This document shows positions 1-12,985 of a DNA stretch of 64,000 nt, in pieces; within the stretch, counting starts at the first letter, position 1; each line of letters opens with the position of its first letter. Position numbers and translations under genes: made by a program. Origin of the DNA: Rhabdornis inornatus. Lineage: Eukaryota; Chordata; Aves; Passeriformes; Rhabdornithidae. The DNA lies in the NCBI GenBank assembly GCA_013397075.1, contig VWZS01004485.1:756281-820280 (forward strand). The letters run 5' to 3'. The notes below the pieces were generated by a model, which was given only the letters and a program-made list of their open reading frames with translations, had not been told where the DNA came from and searched no databases.

Positions 1-1179
1 CTCATACAGGCAGATGTGAGCATGCTATGATCTAGCCAAGTATCAATAAGATGGATGTGATTTTATTGTGCCAGATCTGTATCTATCTCTGTGGATTTCT
101 GTGATTATCTTCTGAGGTCTAATTTTAATATTATCAATTTATCTGCACAATCCACATTTCAGACTTACTTTAAAAATGCAAAAATAAAGACCATTTTATA
201 TTTTTGAATAATTCAGAATAATGCTATGTTCTATGATTACTCCATTTGCTGCTAATGAAAGGAAGGCATTTCAGAGGTTCAGTCCTAACAACTGGAATAT
301 TGCAGAACGTTCCTACACAGTTGTTTTTCAAATAAAATTAATTGTCTTTCAAATAAAATTAATTGTCTTTAAAAGTGGATCCAATGAGCCTTTAGCTTAA
401 AGTCATGAATCTCTCTGTTCATAGCATAGATTTGAGCCAGATGTTTTACATTTTTCATGCCTGAGTCATGAGCTGAATGTCTGACTATTGACCCGTGTTT
501 CGGAGTGAATACGTCAAGAAATCCTTTGCGGTAACTGTAGTTTCCTGTCAGATGGAAAAATGCTGGAAACTCTTTCTCATGAACTTCTGTCCCTCACTGG
601 CCCTATTTCCTGTCCAAGACCTCTCTAAGTGGGTTGGCACAGTGACAAGCTTTATCTAATAGGCAATCACTGATTAGGGAAAAAGGGAATGGCAGCAGAA
701 GTTTAGGCAAACTATAAAGAAACGTCTTTCCTAGCTCACTTTTTTAGGCATGTGGTGAAAGAATCTAAATGCAACTTGTGTATCATTCAGGCTAGTGTCC
801 TCAGAGTACTTATTAGCTAAGATTTCATGTGTACTTGGCAATATTTGGATCTCCAATGTACTTGAGCAGATAAGGTTTTGTTGTGGTAAATAAGAAAAAA
901 CATTATAAATACAAACATTCTAACTGGGCACGAACAACTCTCTTGTCCTCTCTTAAGATGTACTTCGGAGCCGTTCAGACCATGTGTCTGTCCCCTCCCA
1001 TTCACTATATAGCAAGTTGCTTTTATAAATTCCCATGGATGAATTTCATTACTGTACAGACTGTGAGCTCATGTAATGACAAGGCCATTTAAACCCCTTA
1101 GCAGGCTTGGTCTAGCTCTGATCTAAGTTCCAGCCTGCAAAAGACACCAAACAGTTTTGCAGGTATAAACACAGCCAGC
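1..1179. other. non-coding stretch, no gene seen
   Basis: AT-rich unique sequence. The only structure I see is the short tandem duplication at 329-370. Short open frames here are interrupted and have no protein-like composition. Confidence 0.6.
329..370. repeat. 21-bp perfect tandem duplication (2 copies)
   Basis: The unit caaataaaattaattgtctt plus one t is present twice back to back (329-349 and 350-370) without mismatch. This looks like a recent replication-slippage or indel event in AT-rich DNA. Confidence 0.95.
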
Positions 1180-1416
1180 ATGGAAAGATCAGATTAAATA
1201 TTAGGAAGAAATTCTTTACTGTGAGGGTGGTGAGGCACTGGCATAGGCTGCCCAGAGAAGCTGTGGGTGCCCCATCCCTGGAAGTGTTCCAGTCCAGGTT
1301 GGACGGGGCTCTGAGCAACCTGGTCCAGTGGAAACTGGCCCTGCCCATGGCAGTAGGTTTAGAACTAGATGATCTTTAACATACCTTCCACCACAGGCCA
1401 TTCTATGATTCTATTA
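1180..1416 (+). mobile_element. CR1 LINE 3' fragment, sense
   Basis: The sequence reads in the CR1 sense direction. It has the 'ttaggaagaaattctttactgtgagggtggtgagg' type block, then 'ggctgcccagagaagctgtggg', 'ctggaagtgttccagtccagg' and the closing 'cattctatgattctat' 3' tail. Only the last 240 bp of the element are present, the usual 5'-truncated state of CR1. It holds no coding capacity. Confidence 0.9.
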
Positions 1417-1662
1417 CATTCAGGGAGAACGAAGTCTTCAAGGCTCTGAGCTTGACTAATCCTTTGCTGGTGCAGAGCCAAATATTAGAACTTTCATCCA
1501 CTAATTTTTCTTATCCCCAAAGGGATAATGATGAGCAGGAAGGTGAAGCAGAAGAATGGAAGAAAAGTAGAAAACCTTCAAATATCTCAGGTGTTCTGGA
1601 CATACTGCAATCACACCTTTTCTAAAACTTGTCACATAGCTTTTGTCAACAAAGCAAAAATA

Positions 1663-2085
1663 GTCACAGAATCATGGAATACTTTAGGATGACCTGTAAA
1701 GGTCATCTAGTCAAACCCCCTTGCCATGGCAAGGCACATCTTCGACTAGATCAGGTTACTTAGACCAATCTGACCTGGAATGTTTCCAGGGATGGAGCAT
1801 CCACCACCATTCTAGGCACCACCCTCAATATAAAAATTTTCTTCTGCATATCTAGACTCAACCTACCCTCTTTTGGCTTAAAACCCTTGCTCCTTGTCCT
1901 CTTGCATCAGGATCTGCTAAAACATCTGTCACCATCTTTCCTGGAAGTACTGGAAGGCCATAATAAAGTCTCCCTGGAGCCTTCTCCAGGCAGTAATGAC
2001 GTGTTTTCCAGTGCAGGGGGTATAACTGCACGGAGAGGCTCTGTAGCAGCACCCCAGCTGCGGCTGTCGCTGCAGGGCTGGCAGC
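1663..2085 (-). mobile_element. CR1 LINE 3' fragment, antisense
   Basis: It begins with the reversed CR1 terminus 'cacagaatcatggaat' and continues through 'ggtcatctagtcaaaccccc' and 'cctggaatgtttccagggatggagcatccaccacc' to the 'ggaaggccataataaagtctccctggagcc' block. It is clearly diverged. The far end is approximate. Confidence 0.85.
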
Positions 2086-3410
2086 AGGAGACATCTAGTG
2101 GCGTTCAGATGTAAATATAAGAATAAACAGCAGCCGGTGCATCATTCTCCTAGTCCTGAGTAAGGTTGCCTTGTTCAAGTGCTGTGGAAGCAGCTGTGTG
2201 CTTTCAGGAAGCATTTGCACTCCTGCTCTTTGCAACTCCACGACATATATCTGCATTGCACAGAAGCGAGGTGACAGTTTTAATTTGCATAATTAGTTAT
2301 ATGTGGAGGAGGAAATCTACTAGAAACTTGTCTTTTAATGAAGTTGGGAACCAAGATGATCAAAAAGATTGCTTGTAGTTTTTTCTTACAAAATTGCAAC
2401 GCTGAGGTATATCATAAAAGCCTGAACTAAAACTAAATAGCTGCTAACACCACATAAAATTATGTTATCCTTTGGGATGAGACACTGCTGCAAAAATTCA
2501 GCGTCCCATTCCCAGCAACATCACTATCACTTGCCTGTGCACCCCTTTATTATTCTCTCCATGCCAGCGTACAAGACTTAGACTCTAAGTCCATACAGAG
2601 AAAACTTCACATAATGCCTTTGCCATATAGTAGGAGAAGGATGGCCCATTTTATTTGTTTGCTTATTTATTCAAAAAGTAATTAAAAAATGAAAGTGAGG
2701 AGGGCCACTGAAAAGGCTGCATTGAGGTTTTTTTAGCTGTGTAAAGCATACCTCTGGGATGGATTTTCAGCACAGTTGCCCCTGATCCAGAAAAGCACAG
2801 GAGTCTAAGGCTGAAGTCAGACAGGTACTTACGTGCTCTGCTGATCTAGGGCCAGAACGTTGAGTACTTCACACAGTCAAATCTCTGCCACAAAAATAAC
2901 ACCAAAATGTCACCAGAAGTCCCAACTGTGTTCTGGGAATTTATTTCTATACTACTGGAAAATAAATTTGAGTGCTGATCAGAAACCAATAAATAGGTTG
3001 AAATAAAATGCATATGGCAGACTCTTTGGTAAAGTTAATGTTGTGAGCATGTCATCAGTTTTGCACAGAATATCCAACCTGGTAAAGCAGAATTTTTAAA
3101 ATTATCCTGTTCCAGATACAACAACAGTTTGACACTTGGTTGCCCAAATTATCAAAACTCAGATAAAAACATTTTTCTTTAAGTCACTGCTTTTCCTTTT
3201 GTTTGTTATTTTTTGAAAAAAGAAAGGAAAAAAAGCATCCAATTCAAATTGTATGTTCCTTTTTCTTCTTCTTGGATATTATAATATTATAAGCAACACT
3301 TTGTATGGACTGAAATATTGATTTACAATACTAAGAGAATCCCATACCCAAGTAAAAGAAAGTGCCAAATATCAGGGTAAAAATTTATGTTATGCGAATG
3401 ATGCTCTACC
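2086..3410. other. non-coding stretch, no gene seen
   Basis: Unique AT-rich sequence with no recognisable exon, RNA gene or repeat. The 70-codon open frame at 2166-2378 has no motif and no splice context that I trust. Confidence 0.5.
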
Positions 3411-4385
3411 AGACCACTCTGAAGAGACCACCCCTCTCTTTTTTAATCTGATGTCTAGTGTCTCTTGCTCTCCCATCATGAATCACTGTGAATAGTCTGG
3501 CTCTGTCTTCCTGACAACCTCCTCATAGATATGGAAAGGCTGCTGTTAGGTGCCTCCAAAAACTACTCTTCTCTGGGCTGATCAAGCCTGTTTTCATCTG
3601 CCTCCCCCCACACATGTGCTCCATGTCCCTGATGATTTTAGTGGTCCTCCAGATGACTTGCCCAAGTTCATCACTCTTTTACTGGGGGCCCAAAAACTCA
3701 TCACATCACAATATTCCATGTGTGGCATAACAAGTGATTGGTAGAAAGGAATAATATCCCTTCCCTCCAGTATCTTCTAGCTACACTCCTGATAGTACAG
3801 TACAAAAACTTGTTTGTTTTCATTGCTGACAGGGCACATCATGAACTTACATCTTGGTTCTTGTTGTTCCCCAGTCAGTCACGTCCAGCCTGCACCACTG
3901 CGATGAGTTCTTCCTTCCATGGGGCAGGACTTTGCAGCTTTGTTCAATTTCATAGGGTGCCTGTCGACCCATTTCTCCAACCTGTCCAGGACTTTCTGAA
4001 TGACAGCCCTGTTCCCAAGCATGCCAACTGCTCTTCCCCTGATCCTCCCCTGTCTTAGTGTACCTGCAAAGCTGATAAGGTACATTCTGTCTTCTCTTCC
4101 AGGTCACTGATAGAGATTTTAGAAAGGATACATCCCAGGACAAAGATGTGACTATCTCCACTTATAACCAACTTCCAGGAAGAGTACAAATAAACCCTGC
4201 CCTGAGACTGTTTGAACCTGACAGCCCAGCTGGTTATTCAGCCTCAGACAGTAATCCACCAAGTCAGACTTTAAGAACCCATCTTGAAAGGAAGGATGCT
4301 GTGACTGTCATAGGTCTTGACGAAGTCAAGGCAGACAGCACCATTCTTTCTTCATTCTCAGACCCAGCTGCATCATCTTAGAAGT
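3411..4385 (-). mobile_element. old CR1 LINE, antisense, ORF2 end plus 3' UTR region
   Basis: This is a long diverged copy lacking its 3' terminus. Recognisable antisense landmarks come in the expected order: 'aatagtctggctctgtcttcctgacaacc', 'tactgggggcccaaaaactc', 'attgctgacagggcacatcatg', 'caggtcactgatagagatttt' and 'tggttattcagcctcagacagtaatccacc'. Together they match the distal ORF2 to 3' UTR order of avian CR1. Frames are broken throughout. Both limits are approximate. Confidence 0.75.
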
Positions 4386-4811
4386 TAAAAATGGTCTAAC
4401 ACTAGGCAAATCTATGAAATATATATGACCTTTCTCTACTATCTTGCTCCAACATTGAGTCACTTAGAAGAACAAAGTACTGTTGGAACATTATGAGTTC
4501 ATCTTCTTCCTGTTATGAACTTGCTACACAAGCAAAGAGCTGACACGATGTCAGTTTCTACAGTGAATGAGGCAATTTATTCCACTTAGAAGGCCATTCT
4601 GGTGACTCTGAAGCATGGCTGCAGTATCTTCAACTGAACATTTCTATCTCTGTATCTCATCAGTGCTGCTTTTTAATGGACCTAACATCATGCGATTAGA
4701 GATATTAATTCCATAATTTGATTTCCTTTTTAGTTATGGAAATAAAAGCCCTCATTAACAGAAAGGTGGGCTGAGCGGACAAGCCACACACCAGGCTGAA
4801 AATTTTGAAAG

Positions 4812-4992
4812 AGAATCATAGAGTGGCTTGGGTTGGAAGGGATCTTAAAGGTCATCCAGTTCCAACACCCTTGTCATGGGCAGGGACACCTTACTCTAGA
4901 CCAGGCAGATTAAAATCCTATCCAACCAGCCTTGAAAACCTTCAGGGATGGGACATCCACAACCTCTCTGGGCAACTTGTTCCTGTGTCTTA
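4812..4992 (-). mobile_element. CR1 LINE 3' fragment, antisense
   Basis: It opens with 'agaatcatagagtggcttgggttggaagggatcttaaaggtcatccagttccaac', one of the best-preserved CR1 3' termini in the window. It runs through 'cttcagggatgggacatccacaacc' and breaks off at 'cttgttcctgtgtct'. A purine-rich, A-rich tract follows at 4996-5075. Confidence 0.92.
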
Positions 4993-5094
4993 CCGGAAAA
5001 TAGGGAAAAAAATAGAAAAATCGAAAGGACAGGAATAAAAGAGGAGAGGGGAAAGAATCGGAAAACACCAGCAGAGATGTTCTCATTCTTGTTT

Positions 5095-5340
5095 GTGAAT
5101 AGGCACCAGCTCGGCGGCAGGGCAGGGCATGCCTCGGGCTCGGCAGAGCCCAGCGCAGGCCGGCGGGCGGTGGTTCAGCACCATGGCCAGTGGGGCTGGA
5201 GGGATGCTGAGCTACGGCGATCCCCTTCGGCAGCAGGGGAAATACCTCCCCGGCCTCTCCCGCTAAGTCCACACAGCCCTGGCTTTTGTGAACACACAGG
5301 AGGGACTCAGGTGTGTCTGTGGGCCTGGGCTGCGCTTTCC
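5095..5340. other. local GC/CpG-rich patch with a 27-codon ORF
   Basis: GC and CpG density rise sharply here against AT-rich flanks. Within it, a 27-codon frame (5183-5266, plus strand) starts in a near-ideal translation-initiation context (caccATGG). The predicted peptide begins MASGAGGMLSYGDPLRQQGK and ends at TAA. I do not recognise it. It has no good splice donor inside, so it may be a small promoter patch, a retrocopy fragment or chance. Confidence 0.3.
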
Positions 5341-5360
5341 CTGCTGGGGTGGGGGTGTTA

Positions 5361-6545
5361 GCTTTTAAGCATCTGCACATGGACCAGCTGCAAAGAGAGC
5401 TGTTTGTAATTCTCTGTCCCCAGTGATTTCTTGGCTTGGATTGAAAGTGCCTGCAAAACTCTTTGAAAATGTCAGGTTACTTTGTATGAGATTTCTGTCT
5501 TTTTTTTCTCCTCTTTTTCTGGCAGTGGCTTACAACTGCTTGCAGCGCTTTCTCTGGAAGAAAAAGTTGTCCATGAGAAAAGCAGTGGTGGACTTTTGAG
5601 GATGTGATCATAAATAAATGTTAGGAATTCATGACATCCCAGTTCATTACATGCTATTAAATGTGAGATGATGAAAGGGGAGAAGAAAGGTCTGCGACAT
5701 GGCAGAGATTAGGACCCCTGAAGGTTTGCTTTATTACATTCACATGTGTAGAGTCTTTTCTAGTTGTTTTCCATTTGAGGGTGGCTATCAGGTCTCAGAT
5801 CCAGCTGCCCACTGGCTTCTTCCCTTCCTAAAAGGGATGATCTCTTTCATGTGATTTCTCAAGGAATTAAGGTCCTTGTTTTTAAATGACTACTACTCAG
5901 AAAGCTGGTAGTTCCTGCTCTTAGAGCTTGGGTGTCCTTCCATCTTTACAAAACTCTGTGAAAATCAACAGGACTAGTGCCATGGGTTAATACAGGGTCT
6001 TCATTGCTGAACCCCTTCACAGACCTCCTTGTGTAAGACATATCTTGCTCTTGCAAAGACTTAACCATCCATCAGCTTTTGGAGACCCCAGGAATGAATG
6101 CAGTGCAGTTTCATCCTTCCTATGCTATTACAGCCTGTCTCACCTTTCCCGATACCCTGTCTTTGCAGGGAGCACTCACTTTCCTCCATCAGCACAGCGG
6201 CTCTCCATCTCTAGAGCTCTAAGAGACCTCACAGCCCCGGGGAGCCTGGAGCAGGGGGAGAAGAGCGATGTGACTGCCTTTACCTCAGCACACGAACCAG
6301 GGACTGCAGGGAACAGGTGGAACAAACATCCCTCCCCCCTCCTTAGGAGCTGGATGGTCAGCGAGGACCTGCTGTTGCCCTCCCCCGGGGGGCTGGAGAT
6401 GACAGCCCAGCCATCACCCTCCGCCTGGGGGCAAGAGTGGGGACACCCCCCCATCCTCGCCATAGCAGCAGTAGCGACAGCACGACACGGCTGGTGGGCA
6501 CGGGAAGGGAGGCACGACTCCTACGCCAGAGCCTTGAGGACGTGG
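5361..6545. other. non-coding stretch, no gene seen
   Basis: Unique sequence that becomes GC-richer towards 6.2-6.5 kb as it approaches the CpG patch. A 202-codon frame (6045-6653) is open across this rise, but it carries no domain-like composition and ends in repeat-encoded Thr/His residues. Confidence 0.45.
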
Positions 6546-6546
6546 G

Positions 6547-6579
6547 GACACACACACAGACACACACAGAGACACACAC
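6547..6579. repeat. imperfect (CA)n microsatellite
   Basis: Short CA runs are interrupted by G (cacacacacagacacacacagagacacacac), immediately before the CpG-rich patch. Confidence 0.9.
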
Positions 6580-6765
6580 GTGTTCCCCGGCCGCCGCAGC
6601 TCCTTCCTCCCCGCGGGTCCCGGCCGCGCTCCCGGCGCCGCGCCGGAGGGTGAGTGCGTGCGACTGCCCGGAGCGCATCCCGCCGGGAACGCGGCTGGAG
6701 GGGACGGACGGGGCCCTGGGGCCTCTTCCACACCGCCGAGGGAGGGGTCGTACGGGTGCGATTAC
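6580..6765 (+). promoter_or_regulatory. small CpG island with a candidate first exon/splice donor (plus strand)
   Basis: About 180 bp are dense in CG dinucleotides (ccggccgccgc, cccggcgccgcgccgg, gggaacgcggctgg). On the plus strand, 'gcgccggagg|gtgagtgcg' at 6650 is a strong GTGAGT donor. This combination is what a CpG-island first exon looks like. No TATA box or translation start is convincing, so the downstream transcript, if any, is unknown. The candidate terminal exon at 22503 lies on the same strand and could belong to it, but nothing in the sequence links them. Confidence 0.4.
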
Positions 6766-6814
6766 AGAAAGCTAAAACAGTAATGGACAGAATAATCAAT
6801 GAGTGGGTTGCGGG

Positions 6815-7207
<393 letters not shown>

Positions 7208-8690
7208 TGCATTTCTGTCTTTTACAAACTGAAGCCTTTTCTGATGGAGTGGCCTGGAAAAGAAATTTTGGTGGGAGCAAATCAGTTTTATTTTGGACAT
7301 TTGGTTTGGAAATGCTCGTGTGTTCTTTGGCAAAGGCTCAATGCCTCGCATTGGTTCTCCCTTTTCACAGGTTGGACTCTGCCATACATAACCCAGGCGT
7401 TTACACCCTGCAATTATGCATGAGTGTATGAGCAGCTGCTTCCAGCTGGCCCCTGCTGCCCTCCCTCCCTGCTCATTCCCCACAGTCAGTATGGGAAACT
7501 GCCAGGGATAAAGTGATGAGGACATGCACAGCATGGGGTGAACCTGCCCTGGCTCCTAAACTAACTCTGGCCTCCTAAGCCAGCAGCCAGGACATAAACA
7601 CAGCAGACGTGCTAACAGCCCAGTGCAATTCACTTAGTAAACCTAGAGGAAGAGAAGATCAGTTTAGACACTTACTGTTCTCTCTGATACCTATTCTAAG
7701 AAAGTAGAATTTTGTGGTTTTTGTAACAACGGGCCAGTCAAAGCATTGTGGTTTGAGCAGGAAGAAATCAAGTGACACACTTTGGAAAATATTTATAGAG
7801 AGTGGTAAATAGAGAAAAATCCTTCGTCAGGAGAAGATATATGTCAAAGACTTATATCTTTTCTTGTTGCTATATGCACTGCTTAGATTATTAAACTGGC
7901 TGAGGGAATGGTGTAGATTTGTTTGTGCACCATGAGCCCTTCCACAGGGCTTGCACCTACATCTGAAGTGCTGTCAGTACCAGCCCGTCAGATAGCTGAA
8001 ATTTAGAGCATCTATTAGAGAAAACACCACTGTTCAGTGCTACTCACAGAAATATTTTTCTGCATTGAAATAAATGCTCTTTTTGGACTAATTTGTTCTG
8101 GAGGTGGTTGAGGTTCCACTCATGCAGGGAATCAGAGTCACAGCTATTGTATGCTGACCTGGCAGCAGGTTAAAGGGTGGACAGCACTGGCTTCCTATAA
8201 TCTTCTCAATCTGTCATGACATGTTCAGTGATTTCACTGGGGCCAGGATTTTGCCCTTCTATGTCAACTGGATAACTCTTTCCAGACATATGAATACAGT
8301 TGAAAATATAGAGGATAATTCAGTGGTATTTCTACACTGCCCAAGAAGCACTGAGCAGAAATGGCACAAGTCCATCCATAGAGAGAGCTTAGCTTCCCAG
8401 GGCAAGGCTGCTTAGCCCGGTTACAGCATCAGAGTGACAAAGCTGGGCTGATACTGGTGCCAGGGCCAAATTGTCTGTGCTGCCCTCCGTGACACACAGA
8501 GGTTTGCTCTGCTCTATTTTGTAATAAAAGCTTTTTTTATTTTAAAAAAATTTTGTTCACCTATTTGCACGATTCATAGAAATAACTTTATGTATTTATG
8601 TATTATGTAATCTATGTGTAATGAACTAGTTCATTTATTCTGGATGAATATAGTGCTCTGTGAGCCATAAAAACAATAACTTTTATAATC
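7208..8690. other. non-coding stretch, no gene seen
   Basis: Unique AT-rich sequence with no recognisable gene or repeat. Confidence 0.5.
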
Positions 8691-9330
8691 ATGGAATCAT
8701 TTAGGTTGGTAACATTTTTAAGATAATTACATTCAACTGTTGCTCCTGCACTGCCAAATCCACCAGCAAACTATGTCCCTAAAGCTGCATCTACACATCT
8801 TTTGAATACCTCCAGGGATGGTGACTTCATTCCTTCCCTGGGCAGCCTGTTTCAGTGCTTGACCACCCTTTCCATGAAGAATCTTTTTTTAATATCTCAA
8901 CCAGGGTGCAACTTGAGGCCATTTAATCTTGTCCTATTGCTTGTAGCACCGGCAAAGAGACAAACCCCCACCTGGCTACACCCTCCTTTTCATGGGTTGT
9001 AGAGATCAATAAGGTCCCCCCTCACACTCCTTTTCTCCAGGCTAAACAGCCCCAGCTCCCTCAGCTGCTCCTCACAGCACTTGTGCTCCAGACCCTTCCC
9101 CAGCTCCGTTCCCTTCTCTGGACACGCTCCAGCCCCTCCATGTCTTTCTTGCAGTGAGGGGCCCAGAACTGAACTGAACACAGGATTGGAGCTGTGGCCT
9201 CAGCAGTGCCCAGTACAGGGGGACAGTCACTGCCCTGCTCCTGCTGGCCACACCATTGCTGATCCAGGCCAGGATGCATTTGTACATAAGCCAGGATGCT
9301 TTTTTCTTGCATCTCAAGGCTGGGTGATAC
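8691..9330 (-). mobile_element. CR1 LINE 3' portion, antisense, about 640 bp
   Basis: The reversed 3' end 'catggaatcatttaggttgg' is followed by 'cctccagggatggtgac', 'ttttctccaggctaaacagccccagctccctcagctgctcctcacagc', 'gagggg cccagaactgaact' and 'ctgctggccacaccattgctgatccaggccaggatgc'. The middle section is the best-preserved CR1 3' UTR in the window. The element is truncated before any reverse-transcriptase coding region. Confidence 0.93.
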
Positions 9331-12300
9331 CACCTTAAAAACCTTAAAAAGAAAGGTTTCTGTCATCCAGTCATCTGCTGAAGGGCATCTCAGAAACAAG
9401 AATCTCTCATTGTTTTGAAACCATATTTTTGACTTTCCAAGGTATTTTAAAAGTACTTTGAGTCAGTCCTTAGTTGGCCTGACTCATGCAAATCAGACTT
9501 AGGTAAGTGAGCTGAGAGTGTAAAAGTCTTCTATACCTGTGTACGGCCCATCTCAGCTACCACAACATTTTAAGTGTTATTTGTAACCCACAACATTCCT
9601 TGCAGTGAAAGAACTGTCCTGTCAGAGTCTTGGTACCCCATTTTCCTCAGAGATATGTGCAAGGTCATATCAGAAGTTCTTGGAGTATAAGGGTATACCA
9701 ACACTCCTGAATAAAGGAGGACCAGAATTCAGGCTCAAGCACTGAGCACTTGGTCAGCCACTCTGCTTAGCTGGTAGTCCTTTCCCTGTGTTATCCTTGC
9801 TTTTCAAGGATGTCTTCTAAGCTGCCACTTATTATGAAAAAGAATTGCAGCAGTATATCTTGATTTCATCACAGAGATATGTCTTATGGTTATTTTGATG
9901 ATCACTGTAGATTCAGAAGAAAATTCAGAATTTATTAAACTTTTTTAAACTATGAAAAGATAGAAGATTTTTTTTGTCAAATACAGCAGATTAATTACAT
10001 AAAATCATCTTTTCTGTTCCTTTTGTATTTTAAGAAAAAAACCCATTTAGACTCAGCCATAGGTTTATGATCCTCTTCAGCATGCTTTTTTGGGAGGGAA
10101 GAAAAATCTCATTTTGGGTAAAGAAGTTATCAAATAACTAAATACTGGGCTACGGGAAAAAAAGGTCTGAGTAAATAAAAGAAACCATGCTCTAGCAGAT
10201 GACTTTCTTGGCTGGGAAGAAACCTAACTAGACAGATATGAGACAGCATTAGAAACTGCAGCTGAACAAGCAAATTTACAACAAATGACCTTACACAGAT
10301 TAACTTGAGATAACTGCAAAGCCTCTGATCACCCTCAGCCTTCCTTACTGTTTATTTATCATGTCTAACCTCCAAGAAGTAATTACTGGGAATCTCTGCT
10401 TTATCAGATTTAGATTCTCATCCTAAATCCAAAACACAGAGCTATGCCAGGTACTAGGAAGAAAATTAGCTCTATCCCAGCTGAACCCAGGACAGTGAGA
10501 TGAACACATAGGCCCGTGCAAACTCCAGACAGTGGACAACCACAACCAAAATGGTCATAATAACAGCAGCAGATGTTTCTAGAAGTGCTCACTCTCATAA
10601 TAGCCCTGCTCAGAAATTTTGCTTCCCCTGCTTCCGTGTAGCAGCAAAGGGACCCTTTGCTTCACTGTTCCAACCTTCACTGGCATGGATGCTCCTGGGG
10701 TTGCACTTGACTTGCCATGGCTTTAACACCGTTTGGCAAATTTTACTTTTCTATCTGGAACTGGACCTGGAAAGAATAGTTTAGAAGAAGCCTTTTTCAA
10801 TATGCAGAGAAATAGTTAGAAAAAGAGGTCACTGGAAAAACTATCTTTGTTTAGCGTTTAGTAAATACGGTTGACAGATGTTAAGAATGACATGTCACAC
10901 CAGATGTTTTATGTTTTCGGAAAAAGAAGCATCACAGCTATAGCAGGATGAATCTGTTAACCTTTCTGGCAGGTGCTGAAGGGAGGGCTTACATATAAAA
11001 TTATAATCTGCAGTAACTTTGGAGTATTTGAGGAAGGTTAAATCATCCTGCAAACTTGTGTTAGATCCTCAGCTGATGTAAAATGATGTAATTCCACTGT
11101 ACTCAGTAAAATCAAGTCGATTTATACCAGCTAAGAACGTCATACCTGTCCCTATATTTTATTTGTTTTCCTAATTAGAATTGAGATCAGAACATAAGCA
11201 GTGTTCAGAACTCCTTCAGGAGTTATTCCATTACTTTAATTGTTAGAAGAATTAAATACCATAACCTTCATATTCTAAATTGAAATAATATAGAAGTCTA
11301 CAAAAATCTGACTGGAGAAGGACATATTCTTGAGAGTCTTGGTTTGTAATTTTTATTCTCAGTCACCTGAGAATTAAAATTAATTGTTATCAGCCTAAAT
11401 GGTTCCCTCAAAAAATAAACTGGAGTAAGTTAGATAGAATCAGGATGACAACTTTCTCAGGTCATGAAAAAAAAATTAAAATTAAATAGTTAGTAATATT
11501 TCACAAATAATTTTAAGTATCTAAATTCAGTGGAAAATACTGTCTGTTCCACCATTCACCATCAAGGATATGACCCTCAGAAATACCTCCAAAGCAGTAA
11601 CTGCCTAGTTGTTAATCCCTCATATTTGAGAGATGAAAAGCTGGAATACAGTCTTTTCAATTTCTGTTGAAATTTTCTATTCACTATTTTGTATGACAGC
11701 AATGAACTGTCATACTAGAGATTCCAAAGTTATATTTGAAGTACAGTATCTGTCACAAATCCTGATTTAGGATCCTGTTGACTATGCCAATTTGTTACAA
11801 ATGAGTGGTTCAGGTCACTTAAAGAACCACCATCAAAGGTATTAGCAAAAGCAGGTTTTAATATAAATTTCTGGAAGTGTGATTTATAATATTTCAATGG
11901 CAAGGCTCACTCTAGTTCTGACTGCATGGATAAAGAGTACAAAGGAAAATGAGATCAGAATCAGTTAAGAGTCACTTACACAGCAATCAGGGATGGAAAA
12001 AAGCGAGGGTGCAAAGAGTAAGGGTGCACAAGGTTTTAGCAATAACAGCTGTACTGGAGCCTGACTCAGGTGGGGAATGTTCCAGGGTTGTCAGGGGATG
12101 GCTGATTATTCCTGTTCTTGTCCTTCATTTAGCCAGGCATCTGTAGCGCCTGATGTGATCAAGGCACACCCCACTACCCAGCTCCTTACAGAAAGGCCAG
12201 GACTAGCAGGAATCCCTGAGACCATAGAGCAGACCTGAGGAGGAGCAGGGGGGATGCACCAACAGTGTCTTGTTTATCATTCTTCTACCAATGTTCGTAC

Positions 12301-12894
12301 TGAAGTAATTTTATTCATTGGAAGTTTGGTTTAATGGCACTCTTACACTCTTCATGGTTGCACTAGAGATTACACTCCAAAGACAAGGCAGATAGGACAC
12401 TAGATCTTTCTTCTAAGGTGCTTTTAAAAATCCCACTAGGCAGCTCCATGTTTCTTTAGGCATGCAAGTATGCTAGAAAGTCTAAGCCTTTAGCTAAACA
12501 GGCTCATGGAGAGCTGAGTTGAATAAATTACTCTATTAGATATCTCTGTAATCCAGAGACCAGTAAGGGACTGGTCTCAAACATCCACTGTCTAGAATAT
12601 ACAATACATTGGTCTTAGATGACAAATAAATTGTGACTTTCCTGCTTCCTTTGGGAACCTATGACTCTAAACTACCTCAGCAATGCTAATTAATTTTTCC
12701 TGTAATTCATTGTAAAGTTTCCTTTACATAACTTCATCCTATTACTCATAGTCTTACCTCATGGCACATGGTCCCTCTGAAATTTAAAATTACATATTCT
12801 GTGTATGTAATACATACCTAGCTAGTTTCTGTGTCCCCTAGCACTGTCATTAGATTTCCAATCAGATTTTCCAATTTCCATCAGATGAAACACT
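9331..12894. other. non-coding stretch, no gene seen
   Basis: 3.5 kb of unique AT-rich sequence. No exon with convincing frame and splice sites, no RNA gene and no recognised repeat. Confidence 0.5.
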
Positions 12895-12985
12895 GTCTTT
12901 GGCAAACCTACTGTGTTATAAAATACATTAAATAGCAGTGTACTCAATAGCCACTTGGGCTTTTTCTTTGTTTCAAAATTACATT
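12895..12985. repeat. dispersed repeat, copy A (pairs with 24528-24617)
   Basis: The segment 'ctgtgttataaaatacattaaatagcagtgtactcaatagccacttgggctttttctttgtttcaaaatt' recurs 11.6 kb downstream with about 85-90% identity in the same orientation. It resembles the antisense CR1 block 'gatattaaacagtactggacccaatac', so both may be CR1 relics. Confidence 0.8.

Noticed and set aside
3847..4161. Overlapping open frames of about 105 codons on both strands
   Set aside because: They fall inside an old CR1 copy and reflect its residual composition.
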